Of a DNA stretch of 36,694 bases, positions 13,556 through 22,455 are shown piece by piece. Made by a program: the position numbers and the translations under genes. Under the pieces are notes generated by a model, which worked only from the letters and a program-made list of their open reading frames with translations, made no database searches and was not told the DNA's origin. This DNA comes from a virus. Every line of letters starts with the position of its first letter. Positions within the stretch are counted from its first letter, which is position 1. The stretch lies in IMG/VR virus record IMGVR_UViG_3300046000_003349, positions 1 to 36,694 of that record; one strand, 5' to 3'.

Positions 13556-13798
13556 TTATTTCATTGATTTGTTTCCACTGCACTTCCATTTACGGCGTGA
13601 CAGGTTGTTTGGGGAGTTTGGATCACTTCTCCAGTCTCCTTTGATTGCGTTGGACCTGGCGCAGTATGAGTCACCTTTGGCAGTGCCAGGACGAATACGA
13701 TCACCACCGTCAGCAGCCTTGCCAGCTTGCCCAAACTTCACAGTCTTCTTTCGTCCTGTGACAGGATTCGTAACTACCTTCTTGAATCGTTTTTCCAT
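13556..13798 (-). CDS. Small basic phage protein (DUF6321-like)
   Basis: 80 residues from the ATG at 13798; an upstream extension overlaps the neighbouring gene and is rejected. The pattern KVVTNPVTGRKKTVKFGQAG followed by IRPGTAKGDSYCARS and NLSRRKWKCSG matches a widespread family of small basic phage proteins usually found near portal and terminase genes. The two Cys could bind metal. Role unknown, possibly DNA packaging or capsid interior. Confidence 0.65.
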   Translation of the reverse strand: MEKRFKKVVTNPVTGRKKTVKFGQAGKAADGGDRIRPGTAKGDSYCARSNAIKGDWRSDPNSPNNLSRRKWKCSGNKSMK

Positions 13799-13799
13799 A

Positions 13800-14432
13800 T
13801 TAGTAAGCCCATTTGGAGTCTCCAAGAAACTCTGCGGAGTCTTGCCACCATTCGTCCCATTGTTCGTTTGTAGCCACTTCCCAGCTAGGAATACACTCAG
13901 CAGCACCTTCTTTGACTAGGCTGATTGGCAGCCATTTCAAACGATTGTTTGGATAAATTGCAATCTGACCATTTGACAACTTCACCACATTCCCCTCTTT
14001 GTGTTCTTCAAGAAGCTCAACGTCACCAATATCAAACGTCCCAGCAGCTTGATTCTCAGGCAGAAAGTCAATCGTGAACCAGTAATGACCACTCATGGGA
14101 GTGCATCCTTTACCCATGTTCACCAGCATTGGAACATCAGCAAGCTGGGCTTTTTGCCAGATCTCAATGCTGCCTGACAAGCATTCCCATAATTGCACCT
14201 TGTGAAGCGGCAGATCAATCTGCTCACCATCTGGCTCATACCAGTAAATGCAATGCGGTGGGATCTTGTCAAAGCAGGCAGCGTATTTGTCCACCCAGAC
14301 TTGGAAGCAGAATGGCCGATTCCGCATAGCGCGGACACTCAGCAACCATGCTGGCTCATACTCTGTCTCGCTACCTCCAAATGCGTCACAACGGACATAC
14401 ACTCGGCACTTGGGAAGGTTTGCGTTTCTCAT
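13800..14432 (-). CDS. Conserved-looking phage protein of unknown function
   Basis: 210 residues, beta-rich and aromatic. Features include an N-terminal CRVYVRCDAFGGSETEYEPA segment, HKVQLWECLSG, a SGHYWFTIDFLPEN segment and a C-terminal WDEWWQDSAEFLGD. It looks like a compact globular protein, possibly a carbohydrate- or nucleotide-handling fold, but no catalytic motif stands out. It lies among small basic virion-associated genes downstream of the portal gene. Confidence 0.55.
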   Translation of the reverse strand: MRNANLPKCRVYVRCDAFGGSETEYEPAWLLSVRAMRNRPFCFQVWVDKYAACFDKIPPHCIYWYEPDGEQIDLPLHKVQLWECLSGSIEIWQKAQLADVPMLVNMGKGCTPMSGHYWFTIDFLPENQAAGTFDIGDVELLEEHKEGNVVKLSNGQIAIYPNNRLKWLPISLVKEGAAECIPSWEVATNEQWDEWWQDSAEFLGDSKWAY

Positions 14433-14659
14433 CGGTAAGCAGATGTTTTTCGTGCGATCTTCTTAGGCTGGGCCACAAATTGTTTCCCTTGGGCGTTCCC
14501 CTTAGCCTTCGCACGATTTGTGGATGCTTTCTCAGATGGAGTCAAGGAATTCCAAGCAGCGTCGGGTAAATATCGTTTTTTTCCTTTGCTGGGCTTCCCA
14601 TCTGAGGTGCGCCACTTCTGCCCACTCCAGTCTTTTAGCGATTGCTGCGGGTCTTTCAT
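14429..14659 (-). CDS. Small basic protein (DUF5872-like)
   Basis: 76 residues. SLKDWSGQKWRTSDGKPSKG, KKRYLPDAAWNSL and the C-terminal GKQFVAQPKKIARKTSAYR match the DUF5872 pattern of small basic proteins in phages and giant viruses. Unusually for this genome the start is preceded by a clear Shine-Dalgarno sequence (AAAGGAGG, about 8 bases upstream on the minus strand), which fixes the start at 14659. It overlaps both neighbours by four bases. Confidence 0.65.
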   Translation of the reverse strand: MKDPQQSLKDWSGQKWRTSDGKPSKGKKRYLPDAAWNSLTPSEKASTNRAKAKGNAQGKQFVAQPKKIARKTSAYR

Positions 14660-14832
14660 CGATAGCCTCCTTTATTTTTCTTGTACTCTGAAGCCAGAAG
14701 CTGGGCCTTCCTCGCGCTCCATTCACCAGGGTCACCACCTTTAGTCCCAGACTTAATCTTGCTGAACAAAGCCTTCCTCATAGTCGGCTTGGTGTAATTC
14801 CCTGCTGCGTTTACGGTGGATTTCTTTTTCAT
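14656..14832 (-). CDS. Small basic protein linking portal and DUF5872-like genes
   Basis: 58 residues, MKKKSTVNAAGNYTKPTMRK..., with KSGTKGGDPGEWSARKAQLL in the middle. It is basic and Gly-rich and resembles small phage proteins commonly found beside DUF5872-like ones. The start overlaps the portal stop (ATGA at 14829-14832) and the stop overlaps the next start. Probably a nucleic-acid-associated virion component, by inference from charge and context. Confidence 0.6.
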   Translation of the reverse strand: MKKKSTVNAAGNYTKPTMRKALFSKIKSGTKGGDPGEWSARKAQLLASEYKKNKGGYR

Positions 14833-16895
14833 TGCTTCATTCCTTGAGTTGTCACGCCACCCATCTGAGCGGGATTAGTTCCAATACGTCCAATTTCAGC
14901 GTTCTGAGCCTGTTGTAGCTGGAATTGATACTGTCCTGCATACTTCTGCAAGCGAGCAGCAAACGCATCGTCAACCTGTGCGCGTTGGGCCACATCAGGC
15001 TGCTGTGCGTATGCCTGAACAAGCTGCATAGCGATCTGTGCGCCATTTGGTTGAGCAGGAACTTCGATGCCAGCAAATATCTTCGCAAGGTCATCTGTGA
15101 CGTTTTTCTGGACCTTCTGTTGAGCTTCCTCAACTGGTTGTAAGACGTAATCAGCAAAGATCGGATTGATCGATGATGCTGCAAACTCAAGTAGTTTGTT
15201 GACATCTAGGATGCCATTACGATCCAACTGAGTAAGTGACACCATACTCTTTAACTGAGTCTCTGCTGTCTCTGGATCACTGGATAAGGAATCAAAGGAA
15301 ACCATGATTGAGAAGTTCTCATCTGGACTACCCTTCGTCATCACCTGTGGGTTTGGATTGCCTGTCACTTGGAAGAACACCTCATCCGGTCCCATCCGCT
15401 GATACAACTTCCAAGCCATTGTCAGGACGTCCTTAACATGATCAAGGAACTTGCCAATGTAATACTGCTGCCGTGCTGACGATAAAGGATTCGTAAGATC
15501 CAAGCCAATTGCTCGGTCAGCCTGTCCACGCATCGAGAGTTCGCTCTCCACAGATCCACCGTCATTCGGAGGAATTGGACCAAATGCAATCTCACCCATT
15601 CGCCGATATGGAACTCTGCGCCCAGGACCCCAATCGGATGGTGGTCGCCCAGCAGGATGCATGATTGGAGGCAGAGTGGCAAGAGACGCACGGTCAATCC
15701 GGCTATCACGCTCTGTCTTGATCTGCATCTGAGGACCACGGAGAATGTCGGAAAACGTCTGCACTTCATACATGCGCTTCTGATCATTGGAGAGACGAGT
15801 AACCACGAATGGGTAATCATCATAGCCATTGAGAAGCTCATGCTTGGCAAAGCCTTCTGTCTGAGGATGGAACACTGTGCAATAGATGCCTTCAGAACCA
15901 TCCTCTTCATCGATCAAACGCTGATACGCATACACAACCATCACAAGATCATTGTCGTCGGTGATTGGCAGGCGCGTCTGGGTCTTGACCTTTTCACCAT
16001 CGAGATACATTGAGTCTTTACCACGCAACGTCGCAATTGCGTTGTCCACCCAGTCTTTGTCCCATTCTTGGTTTGTCACCTTCTTCTCCAACTCTTGAGC
16101 TGTAAGGAAGGTACGCCAGAACATGTATGGAGCGCGTTGTGGGTCTGAAATGTAAGATGGGAACATCACCTCACCATCAGGAGCGCAGGCATAGACAACT
16201 GGGCAATCGACTGTCTGTCGAGTAAGTGGAATTTCCGAAACGCCAGTCTTACGAAGATCCCTAATCGACTTCTTGGCCCTTTTAGGAGAAAGATCAGGGA
16301 ATGATTGTTTGACCAAGTTTAACAACATTTCATCATCTTCTCCACTAAGAATCATTTCGGCAAGATCTGGCGAGGCTTGTTGGATTTCTTGAAGGCTGAC
16401 CTTCTGAAGGTAAGAACGCTTCTCACGATTCCAGCCAACGTAGGAAACCATGATTCCCTTCTCCATGAGGTAGTTCCCACCAAGCTCCATCTGCCGCTTG
16501 AAATCAGGAATGTAGGATGATCGCATCCACTTCAGGAAGCCAGAAACAACCGCAGCCTTAGGCATTGCGGACATCGAAGTGGGGAAGGCTTTGATGTGGG
16601 ATCGAGCCAATGCCTGATCGAACAGGGCCACATACATGTCAATCCGCTCTCCAACTACGTTCACCTCTTGATCAGATGCTCCCTGCCAAGGAAAGGCATT
16701 AGCACCATTCTTTCGCAGATCGTCAGACTTCCCATCCCAGATGTTCCTGCGGTCGTTGTAGGAACGCAAACAAGACTCAAAGTAGTAATCAAGATCAACC
16801 AAACAAGTGTCATAAGCATTTGCTAAAGCACCGATGTCTGGCTCCTTATCCAAGTAGATAAGGGACTCGTCTTCCATTTCTTGAACGTCATTCAT
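14829..16895 (-). CDS. Portal protein (podovirus type)
   Basis: 688 residues, the size of large P22/T7-class portals. It has the expected order: an N-terminal helical region with WDGKSDDLRKNGANAFPWQG, a wing and stem region with DFKRQMELGGNYLMEKGIM, a central beta domain with YDDYPFVVTRLSNDQKRMYE, an acidic DDEMLL insertion, and a Gln/Ala-rich C-terminal barrel-like region (QQAQNAEIGRIGTNPAQ). The portal forms the ring at the unique capsid vertex through which DNA is pumped by terminase and to which the tail attaches. It is four bases overlapped with the small gene upstream. Confidence 0.85.
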   Translation of the reverse strand: MNDVQEMEDESLIYLDKEPDIGALANAYDTCLVDLDYYFESCLRSYNDRRNIWDGKSDDLRKNGANAFPWQGASDQEVNVVGERIDMYVALFDQALARSHIKAFPTSMSAMPKAAVVSGFLKWMRSSYIPDFKRQMELGGNYLMEKGIMVSYVGWNREKRSYLQKVSLQEIQQASPDLAEMILSGEDDEMLLNLVKQSFPDLSPKRAKKSIRDLRKTGVSEIPLTRQTVDCPVVYACAPDGEVMFPSYISDPQRAPYMFWRTFLTAQELEKKVTNQEWDKDWVDNAIATLRGKDSMYLDGEKVKTQTRLPITDDNDLVMVVYAYQRLIDEEDGSEGIYCTVFHPQTEGFAKHELLNGYDDYPFVVTRLSNDQKRMYEVQTFSDILRGPQMQIKTERDSRIDRASLATLPPIMHPAGRPPSDWGPGRRVPYRRMGEIAFGPIPPNDGGSVESELSMRGQADRAIGLDLTNPLSSARQQYYIGKFLDHVKDVLTMAWKLYQRMGPDEVFFQVTGNPNPQVMTKGSPDENFSIMVSFDSLSSDPETAETQLKSMVSLTQLDRNGILDVNKLLEFAASSINPIFADYVLQPVEEAQQKVQKNVTDDLAKIFAGIEVPAQPNGAQIAMQLVQAYAQQPDVAQRAQVDDAFAARLQKYAGQYQFQLQQAQNAEIGRIGTNPAQMGGVTTQGMKQ

Positions 16896-17152
16896 ACAAT
16901 ATATTGGTAGTAATCTTCAATTTCTGAGCTGACAAGGATAACCTTGACTTCCTTGCCAATCAATCGTTTTGCCATATGGGTAGGGACTTTTACATAGACG
17001 CCAAACCCATCAATCCTCCCTTTCACCCATGTCGGGTTGTTGCAAAGGCTCAGGATCACCGCTTTCAAAACTGGAGGCTGGACCTCGTCTGAAGTGGCAA
17101 CAACAACTTTGGGGGGACGCCCCCGCTTCTTTGGTTCTGTTTTTTCGATCAT
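16892..17152 (-). CDS. Small protein with AT-hook-like motif
   Basis: 86 residues from the ATG at 17152, one base after the terminase stop; the longer frame extends into terminase and is rejected. KKRGRPPK at about residues 8-15 is an AT-hook core that binds the DNA minor groove, followed by a small beta domain (VKGRIDGFGVYVKVPTHMAK). It sits between terminase and portal genes, suggesting a packaging accessory role. Confidence 0.6.
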   Translation of the reverse strand: MIEKTEPKKRGRPPKVVVATSDEVQPPVLKAVILSLCNNPTWVKGRIDGFGVYVKVPTHMAKRLIGKEVKVILVSSEIEDYYQYIV

Positions 17153-17153
17153 G

Positions 17154-18752
17154 TTAATAGCCTCCACCTCCCTGAGTTGTAACCGAACTGGCGGAATTGT
17201 CAACGTGATCGATGCCGGCAATGGCTGCGTAGCGCAAAACGTCGATCACATCCTTCCACGCTTCCTTTAATCCACCGTCACCAGTGTATTCCGACAAACC
17301 TTGGATGATATTCTCACAGTCAGAGCTAATGTAGAAATGCGGACGATTCACGGAATCATAAGGTTTGGACGTATCCCATGCCATTTTCCCAATCAAAGCC
17401 TGCAATCCATCGTCAATATCCAACCCAGGCGCCGGGATGCAAACCAGTCCAGCATCGCTCAAATCCTCGATAATCGAAGAGGAACCGTCCTGGACCTGGT
17501 ATTTCGCAGCTCCTAGCCGTGGGTCAATCAACCGCTCAAAGATGTCCTCTTCCTCCTCAAGCTGCTCGATAAGCTCAACGTAGTCTCTGATCCCGTATCC
17601 CTGACCTTTTGCTCCTTCTCCAGGCATCCACTTTCCACCTCTCCATTCCGCCCAATCACCCACATCCACTCCAGGCCATTCACGGTAAACCCACATAGTT
17701 CCCGTCTCATCCATTGCAATCCAGCACATGAACCAGTTCTTCGATCCAGCCGGATCAATCACATGATACCTTGTGACGTTCTTCTTTGGGATCTTGTCCG
17801 GTGAAACCACGTTCACAACCTTGTTGAACTTGGGGAACTTTGTGGCGTGTGACTTCATTGGCACACCATAGGCGCGGATGAGAATCTCTTCTCGTGTCCT
17901 ACCTTTTAGCGTCTCCTTGATGCGGTCATATCCACCAAAAGCGTTGTCCTGAGAGTGAAAATAATGCACTGAGGCATTGAGCTTCTTTGACTTCTGGACA
18001 TACGGAACAAGCTCATTGTTGAGCAGTTCTGCCTTACGACTCTCAATCGTGGTGGCACCATCCAAATACTCCTTGATCACTTCTGTCCACCCATCAATCG
18101 GGGTGAATGTCACCAGCATCTTGGAGTTTCGAGTGGCAAGGCGAAACCTCAACGTGTTGATCAGCTCAGGTCCAAGCAGGTATTCGTCCAACCACACACC
18201 AATATTGTGCCACACAGGATTCCTTGATCCAAGCTCCGCACCTTCTAGAATGGTTGGGTTGTTCTGATACTGGGAATACGTCTTGAAAATAATCTGTGAA
18301 CCATTGGGAAGGATCAACGAGGAGTCAGTAAATCCGGTCTTCTTCTTGTAGGAGATGTAAGCGTTTGCGCTTGTAAACTTGGTTTTAAGATACTCTGGCA
18401 ACCAAGCCCAAACTGCACTTTGCTGCTGCCGAATTGAAACCTCAGACGTTTGAGCAAAGCAGAAGATCTCAGAGTTTGGATTCTCCACCGCAGCACGGAC
18501 AACAGAGAACGCACCCCATTGAGTTTTTCCGCTTCTGTTTCCTCCCAAAGCTAGAATCTCATTGACCTCATAAAGCTGCTCTTCAGCCTTGGTCCAGTGA
18601 GGCAGTCGAAACCCATACGCATACGGGTCTTTTTCTGCATTTTCAATCGCTTCATGGTAAACGCGATGGATCGACAACACCTCCTCAGGTGTCATCTCGA
18701 TCAATTCCTCGTCGGTGGGAGGAGAAAGAATCTGGTGCGGACGCCAAATCAT
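17154..18752 (-). CDS. terL: Terminase large subunit
   Basis: 532 residues. ATPase: GGNRSGKT Walker A (70-77) and VWLDE Walker B (186-190). Nuclease of RNase H fold: first acidic strand HVIDPAG (330-336), second RLIDPR (407-412) and a C-terminal Asp in WKDVIDVLRYA. The enzyme cuts concatemeric DNA and powers translocation through the portal. Length and motif order are normal. It overlaps the small-subunit gene by four bases. Confidence 0.93.
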   Translation of the reverse strand: MIWRPHQILSPPTDEELIEMTPEEVLSIHRVYHEAIENAEKDPYAYGFRLPHWTKAEEQLYEVNEILALGGNRSGKTQWGAFSVVRAAVENPNSEIFCFAQTSEVSIRQQQSAVWAWLPEYLKTKFTSANAYISYKKKTGFTDSSLILPNGSQIIFKTYSQYQNNPTILEGAELGSRNPVWHNIGVWLDEYLLGPELINTLRFRLATRNSKMLVTFTPIDGWTEVIKEYLDGATTIESRKAELLNNELVPYVQKSKKLNASVHYFHSQDNAFGGYDRIKETLKGRTREEILIRAYGVPMKSHATKFPKFNKVVNVVSPDKIPKKNVTRYHVIDPAGSKNWFMCWIAMDETGTMWVYREWPGVDVGDWAEWRGGKWMPGEGAKGQGYGIRDYVELIEQLEEEEDIFERLIDPRLGAAKYQVQDGSSSIIEDLSDAGLVCIPAPGLDIDDGLQALIGKMAWDTSKPYDSVNRPHFYISSDCENIIQGLSEYTGDGGLKEAWKDVIDVLRYAAIAGIDHVDNSASSVTTQGGGGY

Positions 18753-19303
18753 GCGACTTCTAGCTCGATCACTTTACCCTTTGCAATGCGGGTTCTTGCC
18801 TCATTGATAAGGTTTGCCGCGTCATCTAGACTTGCACCCTTACGATGCTCCACCACAGTTGTTGCCATCCCGGTAAGCTGTGCCGCCTTGTCGGTGAGGA
18901 TACCAACGGTGATCGCCAGCTTCTCAGGTGAAATTTTAGCAAGACTGTCAGGATCGTCAAAAAGCTGATTTGCTCGCTCAAACAACAAATCGGTGTATTC
19001 CTGAGCAGCGATGGCGTAGCGCATGGAGAAATCCTTTCGCTTCGTCTCCAAGGTGTCATTGTGTCTCCACTCTAATTTACGGACGATTTCCCGGCTTACT
19101 CCAGTCTTCTTGCAGATCTCGGTTATCCTTGCTCCTTGAGATAAAAGGAACAAAGCCAATGCTGCCTTGTGAGGAGCGTAATGCTCGATGTTGTTGCGAG
19201 GGATGGACTTCGCTCGTTCGCGCACCTCTAGGAACCACTCGCTCTTGTCAGAACGATCGTCGTAGTGGTTGTCTTTTAGCTTCTGTAGTTGTTCGTTGCT
19301 CAT
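18749..19303 (-). CDS. terS: Terminase small subunit
   Basis: 184 residues. An N-terminal helix-turn-helix (LLSQGARITEICKKTGVSRE, about 53-72) would recognise the packaging site, followed by a helical oligomerisation region (YTDLLFERANQLFDDPDSLA) and a charged C-terminus. Assignment rests mainly on the HTH and on the position directly upstream of terL with a four-base overlap. Confidence 0.75.
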   Translation of the reverse strand: MSNEQLQKLKDNHYDDRSDKSEWFLEVRERAKSIPRNNIEHYAPHKAALALFLLSQGARITEICKKTGVSREIVRKLEWRHNDTLETKRKDFSMRYAIAAQEYTDLLFERANQLFDDPDSLAKISPEKLAITVGILTDKAAQLTGMATTVVEHRKGASLDDAANLINEARTRIAKGKVIELEVA

Positions 19304-19317
19304 AGCCGTTGGCTACC

Positions 19318-19332
19318 TAGGATTAAATCCTA
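19318..19332. repeat. 15-bp inverted repeat between terS and the internal virion gene
   Basis: TAGGATT-A-AATCCTA is a near-perfect dyad with 7-base arms. It contains the stop codon of the 19330-22455 gene and lies 15 bp before the terS start. As RNA it would be too tight to form a full hairpin, so a protein-binding dyad is also possible. Confidence 0.4.
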
Positions 19333-22300
19333 TTCTGATTCGATCTCCAAGCCTTGTTTTTCTTTGAAATCTTTCACCATATTGGTCAGTTCAGCGGAAA
19401 ATTCTGGATCGCCAGACGCTTGGTAAGCCAATGCCTCTACACCTTGTCTGGTCATGAACATCTCCTTAGCCATCTTCTCGTAGGCTTGGTTGACTCCTCC
19501 AGGAAGGGAATTGTTTGCAAGTGCCGACCTCAATGCTTTCATATTTGATCCAGAGTGAAGCATTGCAGCAATAAATCGATTTCTCGCGTAGTCTGTCATG
19601 TTCCCAATTGGAACGTAGAAAAAGGATGTTCCTGTGCTGACAATTCCTTTTGGAGCGTATCCCTTTGATCTTACATTTGTAATAGCGTTTGACTCATAAG
19701 TTCTTGCTAGGTCAACCAAGAAGTCAGCACCGTCTTGACCAAGAACAATCTCAAGCTTTTTGGCAAATTCTGATTTACCTGTTTTGCTCTGAGGACCATA
19801 AGCAGTCATGAATTTCTCCGTATCAAACAACGGTTGAAATGGAGCATTTGCAGTTGGTGTTCCTCCTTTGAACTGATCCAAAAGCTCACGTTTGAAATCC
19901 CCTTTGTAGAGGTTTCTTGCCTCAATTGACATTTTACTAAGCTCACGCATAGCCGCAGAGGTTTGAGCTACGGAGAAGCCCGAAAGTATTGACTTGGAAA
20001 GCGTGGCTGGATCGATGTTTTGGAAATTTCCTTTTTGAGCCATCTTGAAAATTTCTGAGGTTACAAGTTGACCCTCTTCTTTTTCAGCCTGAATTCTTTT
20101 TGTGATAGTGCTTGCCAAAGACTTTCTTTCGTTTTCTGAAAGAGCTTGACCCATTAGAGCTACTTCATCAATTGTCAGCTTGGCTTCATCAATTCCACCA
20201 ACGCTTCTTAAATTGCGATTCAATGATTCAAGAGATCTCAGTTGCGCTGCAGAGCTGCTACCAAAAAGAGAGTTAGCAATCCCCCTGTCTGCCTCAATGC
20301 TTCTAGCTCCTTTACCACGAAGGCTTGGCTTTATACCAATGTCATTCATGTATTGCAATTGAAGCAATCCAAGAACTCTGTTAGCTTCTCCTGCTTTTGC
20401 TGGATTAGCTGTGCCAAGTTCACGAAGGGACTGTACAACCCTATTGATTGTTGCAGGCTCTTTCATTACAGCACTGACAATGTCTCTTGGAGTCTTACTT
20501 TGTTCTCCAGCAGCTTCTTTTAGGATGCCTCCAAGAAGATTCTTTTCATAAGCGCCCCTAGCCCTAACTAATTCTGTTGCTTTTGCAAACTCTTCTCCGA
20601 GATTTCGAGTAACTTGATTTGCATCAGTAGAATTAGTTCTTCCATAAATATCTCTCCTTAATTGTGACAACTCCGCTGAAATACCAACGCCAAAAACATC
20701 TTTTGTCGTTCCTCCGACTGCTCCACCATCAGGCCTAGCATCATTGAAAGCCCTAATCCAAGCATCAAAAGCTCTGAAATCTAGTTTATCTTTTGCTCTA
20801 AGAGCTTCGATCTGACTCTCCAATTCATAAATAGTATTGGGATTCTTTTCCGAATCTATCATCTTTCTGATTGAAGAGATCTTATTCTCATCTAAGGCTA
20901 AGGCTTTCAATCTCGCTTCTACACCATTTACTGCGGATTCATCAAATGCTCCGGCAAAGTTTACTTTGCCTTTGAGTCTTGGAAGGTAACCCAATAATTC
21001 TTTTGCGCTTATGGAGAAGCCAGCGTCATCAGCAACTTGAGCCAACACATCATACTGCGCAGTTGTTGTTGCTGTTGCTTGATCCTCAGCATCCTTAATA
21101 GAAGAGCGCAAAATTGTTCCAAGATCATCAACATCACTCAGTGGACCTTTTGTTTGGCGATCAATTGCAGCCTCAATGATGTTCTTGTTACGACCAGTCA
21201 ATGCTGCAATTTCAGAAGAAAGTGCATTCCTTTGCGCTCCTAGCTTGGAGGCAATATCACTGAAGTCATTGGCAGTGACTGGGACTCCGCTCCTGAAGTC
21301 ATCAAGCAATCTCACTGCTGTTTCCTGTGTTCCTCGCGCAGAATTAGCGATATTCGTTCCTGAGAATCGCCCAGCAAGATCAGATTGCATTTCAACACCT
21401 TGAGGGCCAGCTAGCCTAGCTCCCGCTGGAACTTGGATAATGCCAGCAGGTCTACCTTCTTTCGCTGCCAGTTTCTGCTCCCTGGTCATCAATCTCTCTG
21501 CTGCTGACTCAAGCTCTTTAGCAAATTCATTCTCAAATGGATTTTTAATCCTTGTAGCCCTCATTGCTGGGATGGCGATATCAGTGATGCCTCCAATGCC
21601 AGCCCCAATAAGAGCTTGCGTCCCACGCCTTGCAACAGTTCCACCAACGTCAGAATCAAGACCGTAAGAATACCTTAGCCCCTCATCAATCAAAGAACCT
21701 ACACCACCACCTACGGCAGATGAAGCAAGGACTGCTGCGGTTGGGCTTTTGGTTGCTCCTAGTGTGCCAATGAACGAAGCAATCTCCGCTGCAACAACAG
21801 GTGCTTCAGCAGCAATCCCGGCTAGCCCAGCGATTCCTTTATTGAAGGTAGTCTTCACGGAACCATCATCATTCTTGATCAAGAACTCAGTGTTGCCACC
21901 AAGGTCGATTGGCAGCACATTTCCTTTTCCGTATGTCTTCTCAAGAAGTTGTGATTTGCTCTCTGGGTTTGGAAGCGTTGCCACTTGAGCCATGAGAGAA
22001 GTAGGAAGCATCTCACTCTCGACCCCACCTTGCCCAACTGGGGCATTGTAAAGTTGTCCAACAACCTCGCGTTGCCTTGCCTTGAACTCTTCAGGGGACG
22101 GTTGATCCGTCATTACAGGTGGCGCATTGAATCCACCACCACCCATACCCATGTAATTAGGCATGAAGGAAGGACGAGCTTCAAGCTCTTTGCTGAGTTT
22201 GCGAACCTCTTCTAGCTGTGGTTTTGTTTCTTCCTGCTTAAGCAAGTCGTATTCAGCTTCTTGGCGTTCTAATGCGCGACTTAAAGTTACTGACTCATCA

Positions 22301-22455
22301 GCCAGTTGTCTGGCTAATGCCGTATCTCCAGACTTGTCTGCTTCGCTAAGTTTGGAAATAATGTTTTTTCGAGCATCGAATATGTTTTTAATATTTGCAT
22401 CAACTGCAGATATCTTCTCTGTCAAATTAAGACTTGATGATTGGGTTTCAGCCAT
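19330..22455 (-). CDS. Large internal virion (DNA-ejection) protein
   Basis: 1041 residues, the longest protein here. The N-terminal ~100 residues are coiled coil. A Gly/Ala-rich hydrophobic stretch at about residues 210-300 (AAEAPVVAAEIASFIGTLGA; AVLASSAVGGGVGSLIDEGL; TQALIGAGIGGITDIAIPAM) could insert in membrane. The rest is charged helix. Podoviruses carry such proteins inside the capsid and eject them to form a conduit across the host envelope. There is no lytic transglycosylase motif that I can see. Two further candidates lie directly upstream. Confidence 0.65.
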   Translation of the reverse strand: MAETQSSSLNLTEKISAVDANIKNIFDARKNIISKLSEADKSGDTALARQLADESVTLSRALERQEAEYDLLKQEETKPQLEEVRKLSKELEARPSFMPNYMGMGGGGFNAPPVMTDQPSPEEFKARQREVVGQLYNAPVGQGGVESEMLPTSLMAQVATLPNPESKSQLLEKTYGKGNVLPIDLGGNTEFLIKNDDGSVKTTFNKGIAGLAGIAAEAPVVAAEIASFIGTLGATKSPTAAVLASSAVGGGVGSLIDEGLRYSYGLDSDVGGTVARRGTQALIGAGIGGITDIAIPAMRATRIKNPFENEFAKELESAAERLMTREQKLAAKEGRPAGIIQVPAGARLAGPQGVEMQSDLAGRFSGTNIANSARGTQETAVRLLDDFRSGVPVTANDFSDIASKLGAQRNALSSEIAALTGRNKNIIEAAIDRQTKGPLSDVDDLGTILRSSIKDAEDQATATTTAQYDVLAQVADDAGFSISAKELLGYLPRLKGKVNFAGAFDESAVNGVEARLKALALDENKISSIRKMIDSEKNPNTIYELESQIEALRAKDKLDFRAFDAWIRAFNDARPDGGAVGGTTKDVFGVGISAELSQLRRDIYGRTNSTDANQVTRNLGEEFAKATELVRARGAYEKNLLGGILKEAAGEQSKTPRDIVSAVMKEPATINRVVQSLRELGTANPAKAGEANRVLGLLQLQYMNDIGIKPSLRGKGARSIEADRGIANSLFGSSSAAQLRSLESLNRNLRSVGGIDEAKLTIDEVALMGQALSENERKSLASTITKRIQAEKEEGQLVTSEIFKMAQKGNFQNIDPATLSKSILSGFSVAQTSAAMRELSKMSIEARNLYKGDFKRELLDQFKGGTPTANAPFQPLFDTEKFMTAYGPQSKTGKSEFAKKLEIVLGQDGADFLVDLARTYESNAITNVRSKGYAPKGIVSTGTSFFYVPIGNMTDYARNRFIAAMLHSGSNMKALRSALANNSLPGGVNQAYEKMAKEMFMTRQGVEALAYQASGDPEFSAELTNMVKDFKEKQGLEIESE